Position numbers and translations under genes: made by a program. A stretch of DNA of 64,000 nucleotides from contig AP026969.1 in NCBI GenBank assembly GCA_027923965.1, positions 2,914,001 to 2,978,000 of the forward strand, read 5' to 3'. Below are positions 63,905-64,000 of the stretch, piece by piece. The notes beneath the pieces are model-generated. The model worked only from the letters and a program-made list of their open reading frames with translations, made no database searches and was not told the origin of the DNA. Positions within the stretch are counted from its first letter, which is position 1. Each line of letters begins with the position of its first letter. This DNA comes from Comamonadaceae bacterium OS-1 (lineage in GTDB: Bacteria > Pseudomonadota > Gammaproteobacteria > Burkholderiales > Burkholderiaceae_C).

Positions 63905-64000
63905 ATGCCATCTTTGCCACCCATCGTCTTCACCCACGCCAACAGCTTCCCCGCCGCCACCTACAGCGTCCTGTTCGCCAGCCTGCGGGCCCGCGGCTTC
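63905..64000 (+). CDS. Alpha/beta hydrolase, N-terminal fragment (runs off the window)
   Basis: The first 32 codons (MPSLPPIVFTHANSFPAATY, then SVLFASLRARGF) show the start of an alpha/beta-hydrolase fold: a short strand followed by the oxyanion-hole segment THANSFPAATY. The catalytic residues lie outside the window. The start lies 62 bp after the Anbu stop on the same strand. Confidence 0.7.
   Translation, partial: MPSLPPIVFTHANSFPAATYSVLFASLRARGF

Overview
The window is high-GC DNA from a betaproteobacterium, most likely family Comamonadaceae (Rhodoferax/Acidovorax/Polaromonas-like). The evidence is the surE-pcm-nlpD-rpoS block, the earP-efp pair with an EF-P carrying Arg32, the similarity of the proteins to that family, and a dispersed palindromic repeat that I associate with it. 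No database search was possible, so every identification rests on motifs, gene order and remembered family features.

Layout. 1-5558: stationary-phase/cell-envelope block (partial rpoS, nlpD, pcm, surE) and a PAS-GGDEF-EAL protein, all on the minus strand. 5777-18270: a 12.4-kb element integrated in the 3' half of tRNA-His and bounded by a 50-bp perfect direct repeat. It carries a tyrosine recombinase, a BrnT/BrnA toxin-antitoxin pair, an AlpA-like protein, a tightly overlapping replication module (an O-like protein with a seven-copy 18-bp iteron array inside its gene, then a DnaB-like ATPase), and two proteins resembling phage internal-virion/ejection proteins that flank a fused methyltransferase/PP-loop (PAPS-reductase-like) enzyme. 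It ends with an unknown gene behind a structured RNA leader. No capsid, terminase or lysis genes are visible. 18221-25888: tRNA-His, ppiD, tRNA-Val, hupB, pgsA, uvrC, a YgjP-like peptidase, earP and efp. 25912-36349: a UvrD-like helicase, an ArnT-like glycosyltransferase, a DUF349 protein and a giant DUF748/AsmA-like protein. 36350-36980 has no convincing protein gene but holds a candidate small RNA with its own promoter and terminator.

36981-43487 is a hydroxyproline-catabolism locus: binding protein, three-subunit D-hydroxyproline dehydrogenase, 4-hydroxyproline epimerase, pyrroline-4-hydroxy-2-carboxylate deaminase, and a divergent GntR regulator. 43588-47973 encodes a large hybrid histidine kinase with a built-in substrate-binding-protein sensor. 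48198-50775 is a LysR regulator with mmsA. 50891-52228 holds HigBA-like and VapBC modules. 52275-54702 is a glutarate/glutaryl-CoA pair (CoA-transferase and GcdH). 54910-57774 holds an EamA exporter and AraC and LysR regulators. 57771-59507 is HipBA. The end carries mutS, a ParDE/RelE-type module whose toxin gene overlaps an Anbu-type proteasome homologue, and the start of an alpha/beta hydrolase.

The items I consider most worth a second look are the mini-element (iteron array inside its replication gene, enzyme fusion between ejection-like proteins, structured leader), the repeat family found inside conserved coding sequences, and the candidate small RNA near 36.7 kb.
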